Shown in pieces: positions 1-9,929 of a stretch of DNA of 64,000 nt. This DNA is from Podospora pseudocomata. Its lineage: Eukaryota > Ascomycota > Sordariomycetes > Sordariales > Podosporaceae. Each line of letters opens with the position of its first letter. Within the stretch, counting starts at the first letter, position 1. Location: the NCBI RefSeq assembly GCF_035222375.1, contig NC_085888.1, forward strand, positions 2,356,001-2,420,000, given 5' to 3'. The translations under genes were made by a program, and so were the position numbers. Under the pieces are notes generated by a model. It worked only from the letters and a program-made list of their open reading frames with translations, searched no databases and was not told where the DNA came from.

Positions 1-1539
1 CATCTATACCGGGAAGCCGACGAGTTCTCGGCGCTGAACTCACCACCCCCAATACCACCCCCACCAGGACTACAAGACAGCGGGGTTGGCGAGGAGGGAA
101 CAGTTTTGTGTATCCCAGCGGTGCCATCCTACATGTCACCATCGGATTTCTTGGGGTTCATCGGTGAGCCCTGGAGGGGAAGCGTAAGCCATTACCGAAT
201 GGTCTCGACAAGCAGGATGAACCGGTACATGGTCCTCATGAAGTTCAAAGACAAAAAGACGGCCACGGAATGGAGAAAAGAGTTTGACGGGCGGCCATTT
301 GATACCTTGGCAGAGAGCGAGATATGTCATGTCACGTTTATCAAGAGCATCACTGTCGAGACACCAGGAAGAAAAGGGAGTGAAGGCGCCGGGGTGGGAA
401 AGGGAGAGACTGGCATGATCAATTCCCTTCGCCCTTTCCCACCACCAACACCAAGTCTAGTCGAGCTGCCTACCTGCGCGGTTTGTCTCGAGAGAATGGA
501 CGACACGGCCGGGTTGATGACGATTTTGTGCCAACACGTGTTTCACTGCACGTGTCTCCAGACATGGAAGACGAGGGGCTGCCCTATCTGCAGGGCGACG
601 AACCCGCTCACGAAGCAGCAGCAGGAGCTTGATGATGAAGGGAACCCCTACGCGAAGCCGTTTGGGCACGGGGTTAGTAATTTGTGCAGTGTGTGCGACG
701 CGCCCGACAATCTCTGGATCTGCCTGATATGCGGCAATGTTGGGTGCGGGAGGTACCAGAGGGGGCATGCGAAGGAGCATTGGAAGGAGACGGCGCACAG
801 TTTTAGTCTGGAGTTGGTGACGCAGCACGTGTGGGATTATGCGGGTGACATGTGGGTGCACAGGTTGATTAGGGATAAGGGGGATGGGAAGGTGGTTGAG
901 CTGCCTAGTGGTAATACTAATACTGCTGGGAGTGGGAGGGGGGAGGATATGGATGTTGTGCCAAGGGCGAAGTTGGAGAATATCGGGTTGGAGTATACGC
1001 ATTTGCTGACTAGTCAGTTAGAGAGTCAGAGGGTGTATTTTGAGGAGATGGTGAATAAGGCTGCGGACAAGGCGACCAAGGCGGCGGCGGCGGCGGAGAA
1101 GGCTGCGGGACAGGCGAAGGAGGCGTTGAGGGAGTTGGGGGAGCTGAGGGAGGTGTGTAGGGTTTTGAGGGAGGAGACGGTGCCGGGTTTGGAGAAGGAT
1201 TTGGCGAGGGAGAAAGCTAGGGGGCAGAAGAGTGCGGAGTTGGCGAGGAGTTTGGGCAAGGCTTTGCAGGAGGAGAAGCAGGTCACCAAGGGGTTGATGG
1301 AGAGGATTGAACATTTGAAGAAAGAGGGGGAGAAGAACGCGGCGTTGGTGGAGGAGTTGAGACAGGAGAACGAGGGGCTGAAAGAGATGAATCACGATTT
1401 GACCATGTTTATCAGTGGGCAGGAAAAGCTAAAGGAAATGGAGAAGGAGGGGCAGCTACAGGAGGGCGAGTTGGAAGAGGGGACGGTGGGAGTTGCTGAG
1501 GGGAGTAAGAAGAAGAAGAAGGGGAAGAATAAGAAGTAG
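1..1539 (+). CDS. BRAP2/ETP1-like RING and UBP zinc-finger ubiquitin ligase (5' end outside window)
   Basis: The frame is open from base 1, so the gene begins left of the window; the stop is TAG at 1537-1539. Domains in order (residues counted from the window edge): the BRAP2 N-terminal RRM-like domain, recognisable by PSYMSPSDFLGFIG; a RING-H2 finger at about 159-199, beginning CAVCLERMDD and ending GCPICR; a UBP-type zinc finger at about 230-285, with CSVCDAP, CLICGNVGCGRY and QHVWDY; a coiled coil of about 140 residues; and a Lys-rich tail (KKKKKGKNKK). This order is diagnostic of BRCA1-associated protein 2 and yeast Etp1. Family members are cytosolic E3 ligases that bind ubiquitin through the UBP finger; the yeast protein is linked to ethanol tolerance. 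No intron is visible in the part shown. The substrate here is unknown. Confidence 0.92.
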   Translation, partial: HLYREADEFSALNSPPPIPPPPGLQDSGVGEEGTVLCIPAVPSYMSPSDFLGFIGEPWRGSVSHYRMVSTSRMNRYMVLMKFKDKKTATEWRKEFDGRPFDTLAESEICHVTFIKSITVETPGRKGSEGAGVGKGETGMINSLRPFPPPTPSLVELPTCAVCLERMDDTAGLMTILCQHVFHCTCLQTWKTRGCPICRATNPLTKQQQELDDEGNPYAKPFGHGVSNLCSVCDAPDNLWICLICGNVGCGRYQRGHAKEHWKETAHSFSLELVTQHVWDYAGDMWVHRLIRDKGDGKVVELPSGNTNTAGSGRGEDMDVVPRAKLENIGLEYTHLLTSQLESQRVYFEEMVNKAADKATKAAAAAEKAAGQAKEALRELGELREVCRVLREETVPGLEKDLAREKARGQKSAELARSLGKALQEEKQVTKGLMERIEHLKKEGEKNAALVEELRQENEGLKEMNHDLTMFISGQEKLKEMEKEGQLQEGELEEGTVGVAEGSKKKKKGKNKK

Positions 1540-3413
1540 TGTCTCAGGGGCTTCACAGCGATTGGTAGACATAGTTGGACATTTGTCGTACTTTCAGCCC
1601 TGTGGCAGCAACGAGGCATGACCAGGTGTGAGACGGCGCCAGCATCTTGCATGATCAGAGAAAATATGAATACAGCGTTGACTCTACAATTAATTACCAT
1701 ATGACAGCCGTGTCTCAACCCCGGTCTGAGGTGATGCAGAGCATGATGCATGTCTTGGCTGTCAAGCAACAGGTAATGCAAGACATCCTGCGTCTTCACA
1801 TGCAACCCATTCTGAAGATATTACCATCCGAAAGACTCTTCAAAGACTATCGTCTGCTTGGGAGGTTGATTGGCCTCTGGACGGCTTACACGGTCAGCGC
1901 CTAGCTCCCAAACCGGGTCCAGATCCCGCTGGCTTGGTGCTTCTCAGCTTGGCGGTAACGCCGAGAGCCGAGGGGAGATGGCGAGGTTGCATGCCGACTC
2001 GGACATGTTGCTCGATCGTATGGCCGCTCGATCTCCGGTCGTCAAGGCTATTTTTGTTAAAACAAATGGTTTAGGGCAGTTGGGTGGCTCGGTGGCTTGA
2101 TGGGGCTTCCAGAGTGGGAAGGTTGGAATTAAAGGAATGTTACGCACTGCGGTAGCAAACACAGATTTGGGGTAGGACAAGATCAGCAAGCACGTGTTTT
2201 TGGAGGTTTCACACCCCCGCAATCGTCATGGAGGGGTTCAAAGTTGATAAGAAAAGATCGGAAGCGAGGGCAGTGTTGATGCCCCTGGTCAATCTCATCT
2301 CGTGTTTACATATTTCTTGATTGCTTCTGTACGAATCAGGTATCTGTATCTTCTGCATGCCACTGCGACGACGGATATGTCACTGCAAAGATAAAAAAGC
2401 CGGCTTCTTGCTTTCGGTGGCTGCATGCGGGCGTGCTGCGCTGCAGGTTGGAAGTGTATGTGGCCACGGATAGGTAGCTCTTATCAATCGTGACAGCTTC
2501 TAGCTGCCGATCAGCCAATAAGAGGGGTCTTTTTAGTGTTGAAATGTCACCGAAAAGCAGCAGCGAGCATCAACCTGACCCCTGTCGACGCTGTTCCAGA
2601 AAGAGGATGACATCGGCTTTTTGCCCCACCGTTTTGAAGGGGTCGCTGATTTTCTCTCTTTTTTCGCACATGCTTCCGGGACTGGTGCTGTCACCCTGTC
2701 GTGTGCCCTGTGTGTACCTACGGGCACCTTCGAGAACCTCTCCCTCGCTCGAACCTGTATCTTGCCATCCCTCGGTTCCCTTGTTTTTATTCATTTCCTC
2801 TCTTCCTATGTAGCTTTGACTCTCTGAAATCTCACACAACATATCTTGATCTTCTGATACCCTATACCCCAAGACACGACTACATCTCTTTCCTGTTGTT
2901 CCCCCTTCCCTACCCCGTACACCGAGAGGGACCCATCCGTCCGACCGGCCTAATCTGCGGGACCCCGAGTTGCGATCCCGAGCTTCATCGACATTTGCTC
3001 AACGGCACCCAACAATTCCCGTCATAAATGCCTGTACCCCGCGCTGGCATTTAGATAAGAAAACAGAAGCGCGCACTTTATTTTCGAACAGGGCGAGCAA
3101 CAAGTGATTGATCTTGGGGTAACCTCCATTTTATCTTGTACCCCGCGGGCAGCTCTACCAGGCCCAACGGCTAAACGCCATTTTTCACAAAGCCAGACGA
3201 GCAAAAGCCACGAGGCGACTTCACAACCTACCTCGGGGGGGAGGTGAAACGTTTCTTGTCCGAGTAACTTGCACCGACATCCCACCCACCGACCGGCGCG
3301 CAATCTCGAGTCCAATCCAACCCCACCTCCGTGCTCTCCCCCGGGCGACCCGAAATAAAAACTCATTGTCCTGGCGCGGGGACAACAATAACAACAGGAT
3401 TGCTTGAGTGAGC
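1540..3413. other. Intergenic region and promoter of the GPAT gene
   Basis: About 1.9 kb with no supported gene. The right third (about 2860-3030 and 3240-3410) is pyrimidine-rich, as is common just upstream of filamentous-fungal start codons. Short ORFs on both strands lack any recognisable domain. Confidence 0.5.
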
Positions 3414-5855
3414 ATGTCCGAAACAACACAGCTGCAGACGCAGCAAGCGGCGGCACCCCAGAGTGCCGCCAACCCAAAGCCCGCGAAGGAGCTCTATCCG
3501 ATGGTGGGCTGGAAGTATGACAGCTTCCTCTGGATAATGTCGCTGCTGGAGGACACGTTCTTTCGCGAGGTGCATCCGCGTAGTGCTTGGAGAGTGCCCA
3601 AACATGGCCCTGTTCTGTTCGTGGCTGCCCCGCATGCCAACCAGGTGAGCTTCTCCCTATTCTCTTCAAGTGGCTAATCGCAATAGCTGACAAGTTATGT
3701 GGTGCAGTTCGTCGATGCTCTCGTTTTGCTGAGAACACTACAGAAGGAAGCCAAAAGACGAGTTTCGCTGCTTATCGCGCAAAAGTCAGTGTCTGGCTTC
3801 ATCGGATGGGCATCTCGCCAGGTGGGCTGCGTGCCAGTAGGACGACCGCAGGACTCGGCGAAGCCCGGTCGGGGCACTGTTTACCTTCCCAACCCAGTGG
3901 ATGACCCTACGCTTGTTCGTGGGATCGGCACCAATTTCACTGAATTTGGAGAGGTGGGCGGTATCATCTTCCTCCCTTCGGCTAAGGGTCAGAGCGGAGA
4001 AAGTTTGGATATCAGCGAAGTTATTGGACCCGAGGAGGTTCGCATCAAGCGGCCGCCCAAGGGGAAGCTGGCCATGTCACAGCTTACTGGCCGTGATGAT
4101 GTGGATGCGAATGGCAAGCTTCTCAACAAGGAGGACAAGAAGCCCAGGGAGGGGTATCAGGGCATCAAGTACAAGATCGCGCCGCATGTGGACCAGTCCA
4201 AAGTGTTCCAGGCCGTGTTTGATCGTTTGGCGTCTGGGGGTTGCGTTGGTATCTTCCCTGAGGGAGGCAGTCATGATCGGACTGAGCTGTTGCCTTTGAA
4301 GGCGGGTGTGGCGCTGATGGCGCTGGGAACACTGGCGGATCATCCTGATTGCGGCCTCAAGATTGTGCCTGTGGGCATGAATTACTTCCACGCTCACAAG
4401 TTCCGCTCGAGAGCCGTTGTGGAGTTTGGGGCTCCTTTGGATATTCCGCGGAACCTGGTTGACGCGTATTCGAACGGCGGGACGGAGGGGAGACGTGAGG
4501 CGGTGGGTCAGGTCTTGGACATGGTACACGAAGCCCTGAGCGCTGTCACCGTTTCGGTGCCCGACTATGACACCTTGATGGTTATTCAGGCTGCGAGACG
4601 GCTTTACAACCCGACCGGCAAGCCACTGCCGCTTCCTGTGGTCGTCGAACTTAACAGGCGGCTGGCCTTGGGCTACGAGAAGTATAAGGAAGATCCGCGC
4701 GTCAAGGAGCTCAAGGAGGCGGTCACCGAGTACAATAAGCAGCTCCGGTACCTCGACATCCGGGACCACCAGGTTGAAAAGGCGAAGCTTTCGTGGTTTA
4801 CCGTTGTCGCAACGTTCCTCCAGCGCATCGTGATATTGTTTCTTTTGTCTGCGGGAGTGATTCCGGGTCTGCTGCTTTTTGCGCCCGTGTTCATCGCCTG
4901 CAAGGTCATCAGTCACAAAAAGGCCAAGGAAGCCCTCGCTGGCTCTGTGGTCAAAGTCCAGGGCAAGGACGTCATTGCTACTTGGAAACTGCTGGTCGCC
5001 TTGGCTTTGGCTCCTCTCTGCTACAACACCTATGCCATCATCACGCTTTACATGGTGCACAAGCACCGGTATTACGGCTGGGTCCCTGAATGGGTACCCT
5101 TCTGGGCTGTGTACATCGCCTGCTGCATCTTTTTCATCCTACTCACCTTTGCCGCATTGCGCTTTGGAGAAGTTGGGATGGATATTCTGAAGTCACTGCG
5201 GCCACTTGCCCTCTGCATCAACCCTGCGTCCAGCTACAATGTGGCCAAGTTGCGGGAGAGACGCGCCGAGCTGAAGGCGCAGGTGACGGACATCATCAAC
5301 ACGATTGGCCCCGAGATGTTCCCCGACTTTGAGCACAGTCGCTTGTTGGCTCCAGCTGATTCCGCCGCCCGGGCAGCAGCTCGCAGGGAAGCCGGTGTCA
5401 ACAGCCCGCCCATCTCACCCAACCGGCCTTCCTACGACCGCCGTTCCAGCTATGGCGTCTCAGTCAACGGAAGCGACAGCCCGCCATTCCAGGCACCCAC
5501 AAGAAGGAACACCACCTCCTCCAGCCGCAACATCCCCTACAACGAATCATTCAGCAACATCGCGCAAGCGCAGATTTTTGCTACCAGGCCGACGACGCCT
5601 TCTAATCACAGTCGGGCAAGCAGTTCGGGGGGCAGGCCGGGATCGGCTGGTTTCCCGGTGGCTGGGTTCACGACGTTGGATAGCGCCGAGGGATTTGACG
5701 AGGCCAGCAAAAAGATTAGGGCTGCGATGAAGGAGAGGGGGGAGATGAGACGGCGAAAGAGCCAGGCGAGGCAGTTTATGATGGGGGATGAGGGGACTAG
5801 TGAGGAGGATGGGAGTGATGGGGTTGAGTTTGGTGATCGGAGGAAGGGGCAGTGA
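3414..5855 (+). CDS. SCT1: Glycerol-3-phosphate / dihydroxyacetone-phosphate acyltransferase
   Basis: Two exons, 3414-3644 and 3708-5855. The 63-base intron has a GTGAGC donor and ends GTGCAG; it is phase 0 and its removal joins PHANQ to FVDALV, rebuilding the acyltransferase motif I. The protein has 792 residues, the size of yeast Gat1/Gat2 (Sct1). Motif I lies near residues 73-80 and the FPEGGSHD motif near 259, which binds the phosphate substrate. Hydrophobic segments occur near 443-480, 504-526 and 539-565, followed by a Ser/Arg-rich cytosolic tail with likely phosphorylation sites. The enzyme transfers a fatty acid to sn-1 of glycerol 3-phosphate or DHAP, the first step of phospholipid and triacylglycerol synthesis, in the ER membrane. 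ATG 3414 is preferred because it is the first ATG in frame in exon 1. Confidence 0.95.
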
Positions 5856-6429
5856 GAAAGAGGGGGGCGGGGGGCGAGAGGTTGGGTTGGTTAAGTTTTC
5901 TTTTGTCTATTTTTTTTCTTTATTCGTTACTCAGGAGACTTTGTAACTGGGAGTAAGATACCCCCAGGAAGGCGGATGGCTGGCAAGCCGGTGGCCGCTC
6001 TTTGGTGGTGTTAAGGGGGAAGAGAAAGGAAAATATCTGGTATGGGTTAGTCTTTTTTTTGTGGTTGCGGTTTGAATCTGAGATGGTTCTAGTTGTTTAT
6101 ATTGATGTGTATTTGTATTTACTTTTTTTGGTGGTTTTTCTATCTGGTGATGGTTGTGTGATGAGTATGCTGAGTCACGCTTGTAATGAAGAACTGGGTG
6201 ACATGCTTCAAGGCTGTTCTTCTAATGTAGAAATGATGAATAATGACAATTAACTCAAAACTCCCAGCTGATGATACCCCAGAGTTTGTATTCCTGCCTA
6301 TTGTTTCTTCCCTGTGTAGTCTCATTCATTCCCTGGCACGTCTGGCTCGTGTCGGGCTAAGTCCACTATCCAAAGGTTTCAGCTCTCTCTGTTCACGACA
6401 GGTTCTTCCGTTCTATGCGATCATCCCGA
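5856..6429. other. Convergent 3' region between GPAT and a membrane-protein gene
   Basis: T- and G-rich stretch of 574 bases between two genes that point at each other. It holds their 3' untranslated regions; no coding potential seen. Confidence 0.5.
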
Positions 6430-7355
6430 TTAAGCCGAAATAGAGACAGCCCCAGCAGTCCTTCTATCATCAGCATCAACAGGAAGTCTAATCCTGCTGT
6501 ACCTCCCCCCTCTTTCCACATCAGCGTCCTTGATCATAAACCCCATCTCGAAAATGACTGGCTTCCTGGCCGTCAGGGGGGAGAAGAGACCAACAAAGAT
6601 GCTCAGAGCTCTGTTTCCGACCATGTTAGCCAAAATTCATCATCAGTTGTTTGCGGGGACGGGGACATACCCAACAATTTCACTCAGAACCAACACCTCT
6701 ACAGCCGGGCAGCTATAACAATTAGACAGGCAGGCCATATCAATGCTCGTAACGACGATGGTGGGGATGCCCAGGATGATATCCGTTACCCAGGCCACGC
6801 TGTATCTTGGCTTCTTTTCATTGTCAGAGCCGTTGAATACGCAACCGCAGTCTCCTATTTGGAAGAGGATTGTTGGTAGACAGGGGATTTTGTGATGATG
6901 GTTGTGTGGGGGATGGGAGGGGAAGAGAAGGTGGAGGAGGTTGGAGAGGAGGAGGAACCAGAGCAAGATGTGGTTGAAGACGAGGAGGCCGTCGGAGAAA
7001 TCCCCGGCGGCGAGCCAGACGGCGATGGAGGCTATGGTGAGGATGATGAGGATTATTCTGAGGGGGGTGGTGAGGGGGGTGGAGAGTTTGTAATGTTTGG
7101 AGGTGGTGTCATCGGGGGAGGAACTGGTGAGGGAGGCGGCGTGGGAGGAGGAGGGGTGTGGGTAGACCTGGGGGGGTTAGCTTGGGACGCAGTGGTGAAG
7201 GGATAAAGGGGGGGAGGGCTTGCCATTGCCGGGTTGAGACCTGCGGTGGTGATGGTGGGAGAGGAGGAGGTTATGAAGGGGGAGGCAGGTCGTGAGGATC
7301 CGGGGGAGAGGGTGGGGGATGACATTAGAGGCTCGGTCCCAGGTTTGGTAGCCAT
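6430..7355 (-). CDS. Four-helix membrane protein with apparent frameshift
   Basis: Exon 1 runs from ATG 7355 to 6671 and exon 2 from 6610 to the stop at 6430. The intron 6611-6670 has a GTATGT donor, a GCTAAC branch point and a CAG acceptor, phase 2, joining SEIVG to ALSIFVG. Predicted helices are IILIILTIASIAVWLAAG, the segment around NHILLWFLLLSNLLHLL, VTDIILGIPTIVVTSID, and one spanning the splice junction: a small tetraspan layout with a Pro/Ser-rich N-terminus. The N-terminal frame (MATKPGTEPL...) and the helix frame do not match: they meet at a run of seven C (plus-strand G 7170-7176). One more C would give a smooth join (ANPP then QVYPHPSS). No donor with the right phase and consensus was found to explain this as an intron. 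Function unknown. It may be a sequencing error, a pseudogene or a missed exon. Confidence 0.6.
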
Positions 7356-8543
7356 GACGGACAGAGAAGATTGATGAATTGGAACGTGTTTACTCAAACT
7401 ATTCTTCTACCCATGCAGCGAGGGGGATATCCTCTTTTTATCAACTCGGCACCCTCGGTCACGTTCGCTGAGAGAGCTCACAACCAACAACACAAGAACC
7501 CCAGCCCCTGAGCCCCCACCGTTACACACAGCATTCAAATCCAGACCAAAGCATGAGGGGGTCGACCGTTTCCTATGGTCCTGACGACATGCCAATGCTG
7601 TTTATTCTGATGCCTGGACGCGCAAAACACTCATTGATTGGACGAAAAGTGGGCGGTTGGCGAACATGAGGAAAGATATCGTCTCAAAAGGTGAGAAAGG
7701 GGGGGTGCGGACGCGTCACCTACAGGTTTGCAGCGGTAATGCTGGTCGCTGGTCTTGCTTGGGCCAAGCCCATGCATGCAACATCTGCCAGGGATTTGTG
7801 GATGGGCTCTAGAGGAAACACAGAGCTTCAACACTTGTTGGAAAACGAAGGCTTTGAGGAAGATGGGGGAAGACTACACGTATAATGGATATGGAGGATG
7901 TGTTGTGTAACTGGGCAACATGTGTTAGGCAACACAATGAGAAGTGAAGAGTGATGCTGGTGATGATTGCCCATGAGATGAGGGCAGGAGCAAAGGACGA
8001 GCATCAATGATTGAAAGTGAGATACCTAGGATGATTCAATATAGAGAGATTGAATGTGCAGTCTGTTTGGAAAGCAATCGTTCAATGACCATGGCATCAT
8101 CTCTTGCATGAATCTTGGGGTACAGCCCTCTGGCAGCATGCACTTGCACAGTAAATCAGTGAGAAATTCTCTTCATCAAAGTAAAGGCTGGCCATGTTGT
8201 AGATATATCGAAGAACATTGGAAAGTAATGGTTGAAATCGAAGCTCAATGGAAGGCGGTTCATCTTATCTACGTGAAGGGTGGGGATGTCCTGGTGCTAT
8301 TCACTTGACAGGTGCTTGTGGAGGAGTGGTCAGTGCGGTAGCTACTGCAGGGATTGAAAACTTTTGTGGAGCAAGAGCGGCAGAAAAAGGGCGGTGAAGT
8401 GAATCGCGCCTGGAACGTAGCCATATTTTTTTCTTGCGACAGCCACTCTGACCCCGCGACGCCTTCTTTCGGATTGTTCAAGGTTTTGACACCCAATTCA
8501 CCAATCCTCACCAATTGGGCCATCTTTTCACCAAATACTGCCC
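7356..8543. other. Divergent intergenic region (membrane protein / SRP40)
   Basis: About 1.2 kb between two divergently read genes, so it should hold both promoters. No ORF with a recognisable domain and no RNA gene seen. Confidence 0.5.
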
Positions 8544-9929
8544 ATGTCAGCTCCATTCTGGCTCTTCTCTAACAACTCCGCGGCAACCACAACAACTCAG
8601 TCTCCCAAGTCGAACGACAAAACCACAATGGCCAAAGACAAGAAGGTCAAGGCCGACAAAGTCACCAAGTCAACCCCTGCCGCTACCCAGCTGCCTTCCC
8701 AGCTCCTCGACCTTGTAGAGAAATTTCTCTCTGAGCATGATTTCACCGAGGCCCACACCGAATTCACCAAGGCTCGCAAGGCCAAGGGTTTGAAGAAGGC
8801 CAAGGGAGAGGCAACCGACAGCACTCTGGAGTCCGTCTTCCAGGCTTGGGAGACTTCCAAGGCCAAGGCTTCTAGTGACGACGATTCCAGCAGCAGCAAC
8901 GAATCCGATTCCTCTTCCAGCAGCGACAGTGATTCGGACTCGGACTCGGACTCCGAGAGCGACAGTGATGATGTCGAGATGGCCGACGCCCCGGCCGACT
9001 CTGAGAGCTCTGACTCTAGCAGTAGCTCTGAGAGCTCCGACAGTGACAGCTCCGACAGTGAAAGTGAGAGCGAAAGTGATGAGGAGAAGAAGCCTGCCGC
9101 TTCCAATCCTTTGAAGCGCAAGGCCACGTCCGAGAGCAGCGACTCGTCGTCTGAGGATTCCTCCGGCTCTGATTCCGAGAAGGAGAAGCCAGCTGCCAAG
9201 AAGCAGAAGACTGCCGCCGCTAAGGCCGAGTCATCCTCCTCTGAGTCTTCATCCGACTCTTCTTCTGATTCTTCTTCGAGCTCCGATAGCAGCTCTTCTG
9301 ATTCTTCTTCCGATTCCGACTCATCGTCCTCCGACTCTTCTTCAGACTCCGACTCGTCCGATTCTGATTCATCTGACTCCGACTCTTCCGATTCCGAAGA
9401 CGTAGTCGAGGAGGCTGCTAAGGTCCCCCTCCCCGACTCCAGCGACGATTCATCATCCGATTCCTCCTCCGATAGTGACTCGGACAGCGACTCCGACGAC
9501 AAGAGCAAGACTAAGACAAAGAAGTCCACCAAGACCAAGGCGAACAGTGACACCTCCGCGAGCGGTTCCTCCAATAGCTCTGCAACCCTCAACGGGAGCA
9601 CCTCGCCTAAGGTTTTTCCCGTCAGCACCTTCGCCCCTCTTCCTCCCGACCCGTTTGTGAAGACCAACAACCGCGGCAAGGGCGCTGCAGTAAAAGAGGA
9701 GAAGGTTCCCTTTTCCCGTGTCAACCGGAACATCAAGGTTGACCCTAAGTTTGCCGACAACTCGTTTGCGGGTGAGGACTGGGGAAGAAAGGCGCACGAG
9801 GACCTCATTGTCACGAGGGGCAAGGGCTTTACAAAGGAGAAGAACAAGAAGAAGAAGGGCAGCTACAGGGGTGGCAGGATCGACACTGGCCTGCAATTGG
9901 GCATCAAGTTCGACGATGACGGAAACTAA
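8544..9929 (+). CDS. SRP40: SRP40/Nopp140-like nucleolar phosphoprotein
   Basis: A single exon of 461 codons. A LisH-like helix near residues 50-80 (LLDLVEKFLSEHDFTEAHTE) is followed by about 230 residues of acidic Ser/Asp/Glu blocks separated by Lys/Ala/Pro-rich basic segments, the alternating pattern of Nopp140 and Srp40. The C-terminus is the conserved SRP40 domain, with PFSRVN, the segment around FAGEDWGRKAHEDL, and RGKGFTKEK. Family members are heavily CK2-phosphorylated chaperones of snoRNPs and help ribosome biogenesis in the nucleolus. Start: ATG 8544 is the first in frame; ATG 8628 (MAKDKK, in the strong context CACAATGGC) is an equally credible start and gives 433 residues. Confidence 0.9.
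   Translation: MSAPFWLFSNNSAATTTTQSPKSNDKTTMAKDKKVKADKVTKSTPAATQLPSQLLDLVEKFLSEHDFTEAHTEFTKARKAKGLKKAKGEATDSTLESVFQAWETSKAKASSDDDSSSSNESDSSSSSDSDSDSDSDSESDSDDVEMADAPADSESSDSSSSSESSDSDSSDSESESESDEEKKPAASNPLKRKATSESSDSSSEDSSGSDSEKEKPAAKKQKTAAAKAESSSSESSSDSSSDSSSSSDSSSSDSSSDSDSSSSDSSSDSDSSDSDSSDSDSSDSEDVVEEAAKVPLPDSSDDSSSDSSSDSDSDSDSDDKSKTKTKKSTKTKANSDTSASGSSNSSATLNGSTSPKVFPVSTFAPLPPDPFVKTNNRGKGAAVKEEKVPFSRVNRNIKVDPKFADNSFAGEDWGRKAHEDLIVTRGKGFTKEKNKKKKGSYRGGRIDTGLQLGIKFDDDGN

Noticed and set aside
6164-6178. TGAGTCA motif as a CPC1 site near the GPAT 3' end
   Set aside because: Lies between convergent gene ends, so no promoter is expected; frequency fits chance.
8597-9847. 416-codon minus-strand ORF, Glu/Ser-rich
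   Set aside because: Mirror frame of the Ser/Asp codon repeats of the SRP40-like gene; no domain of its own.
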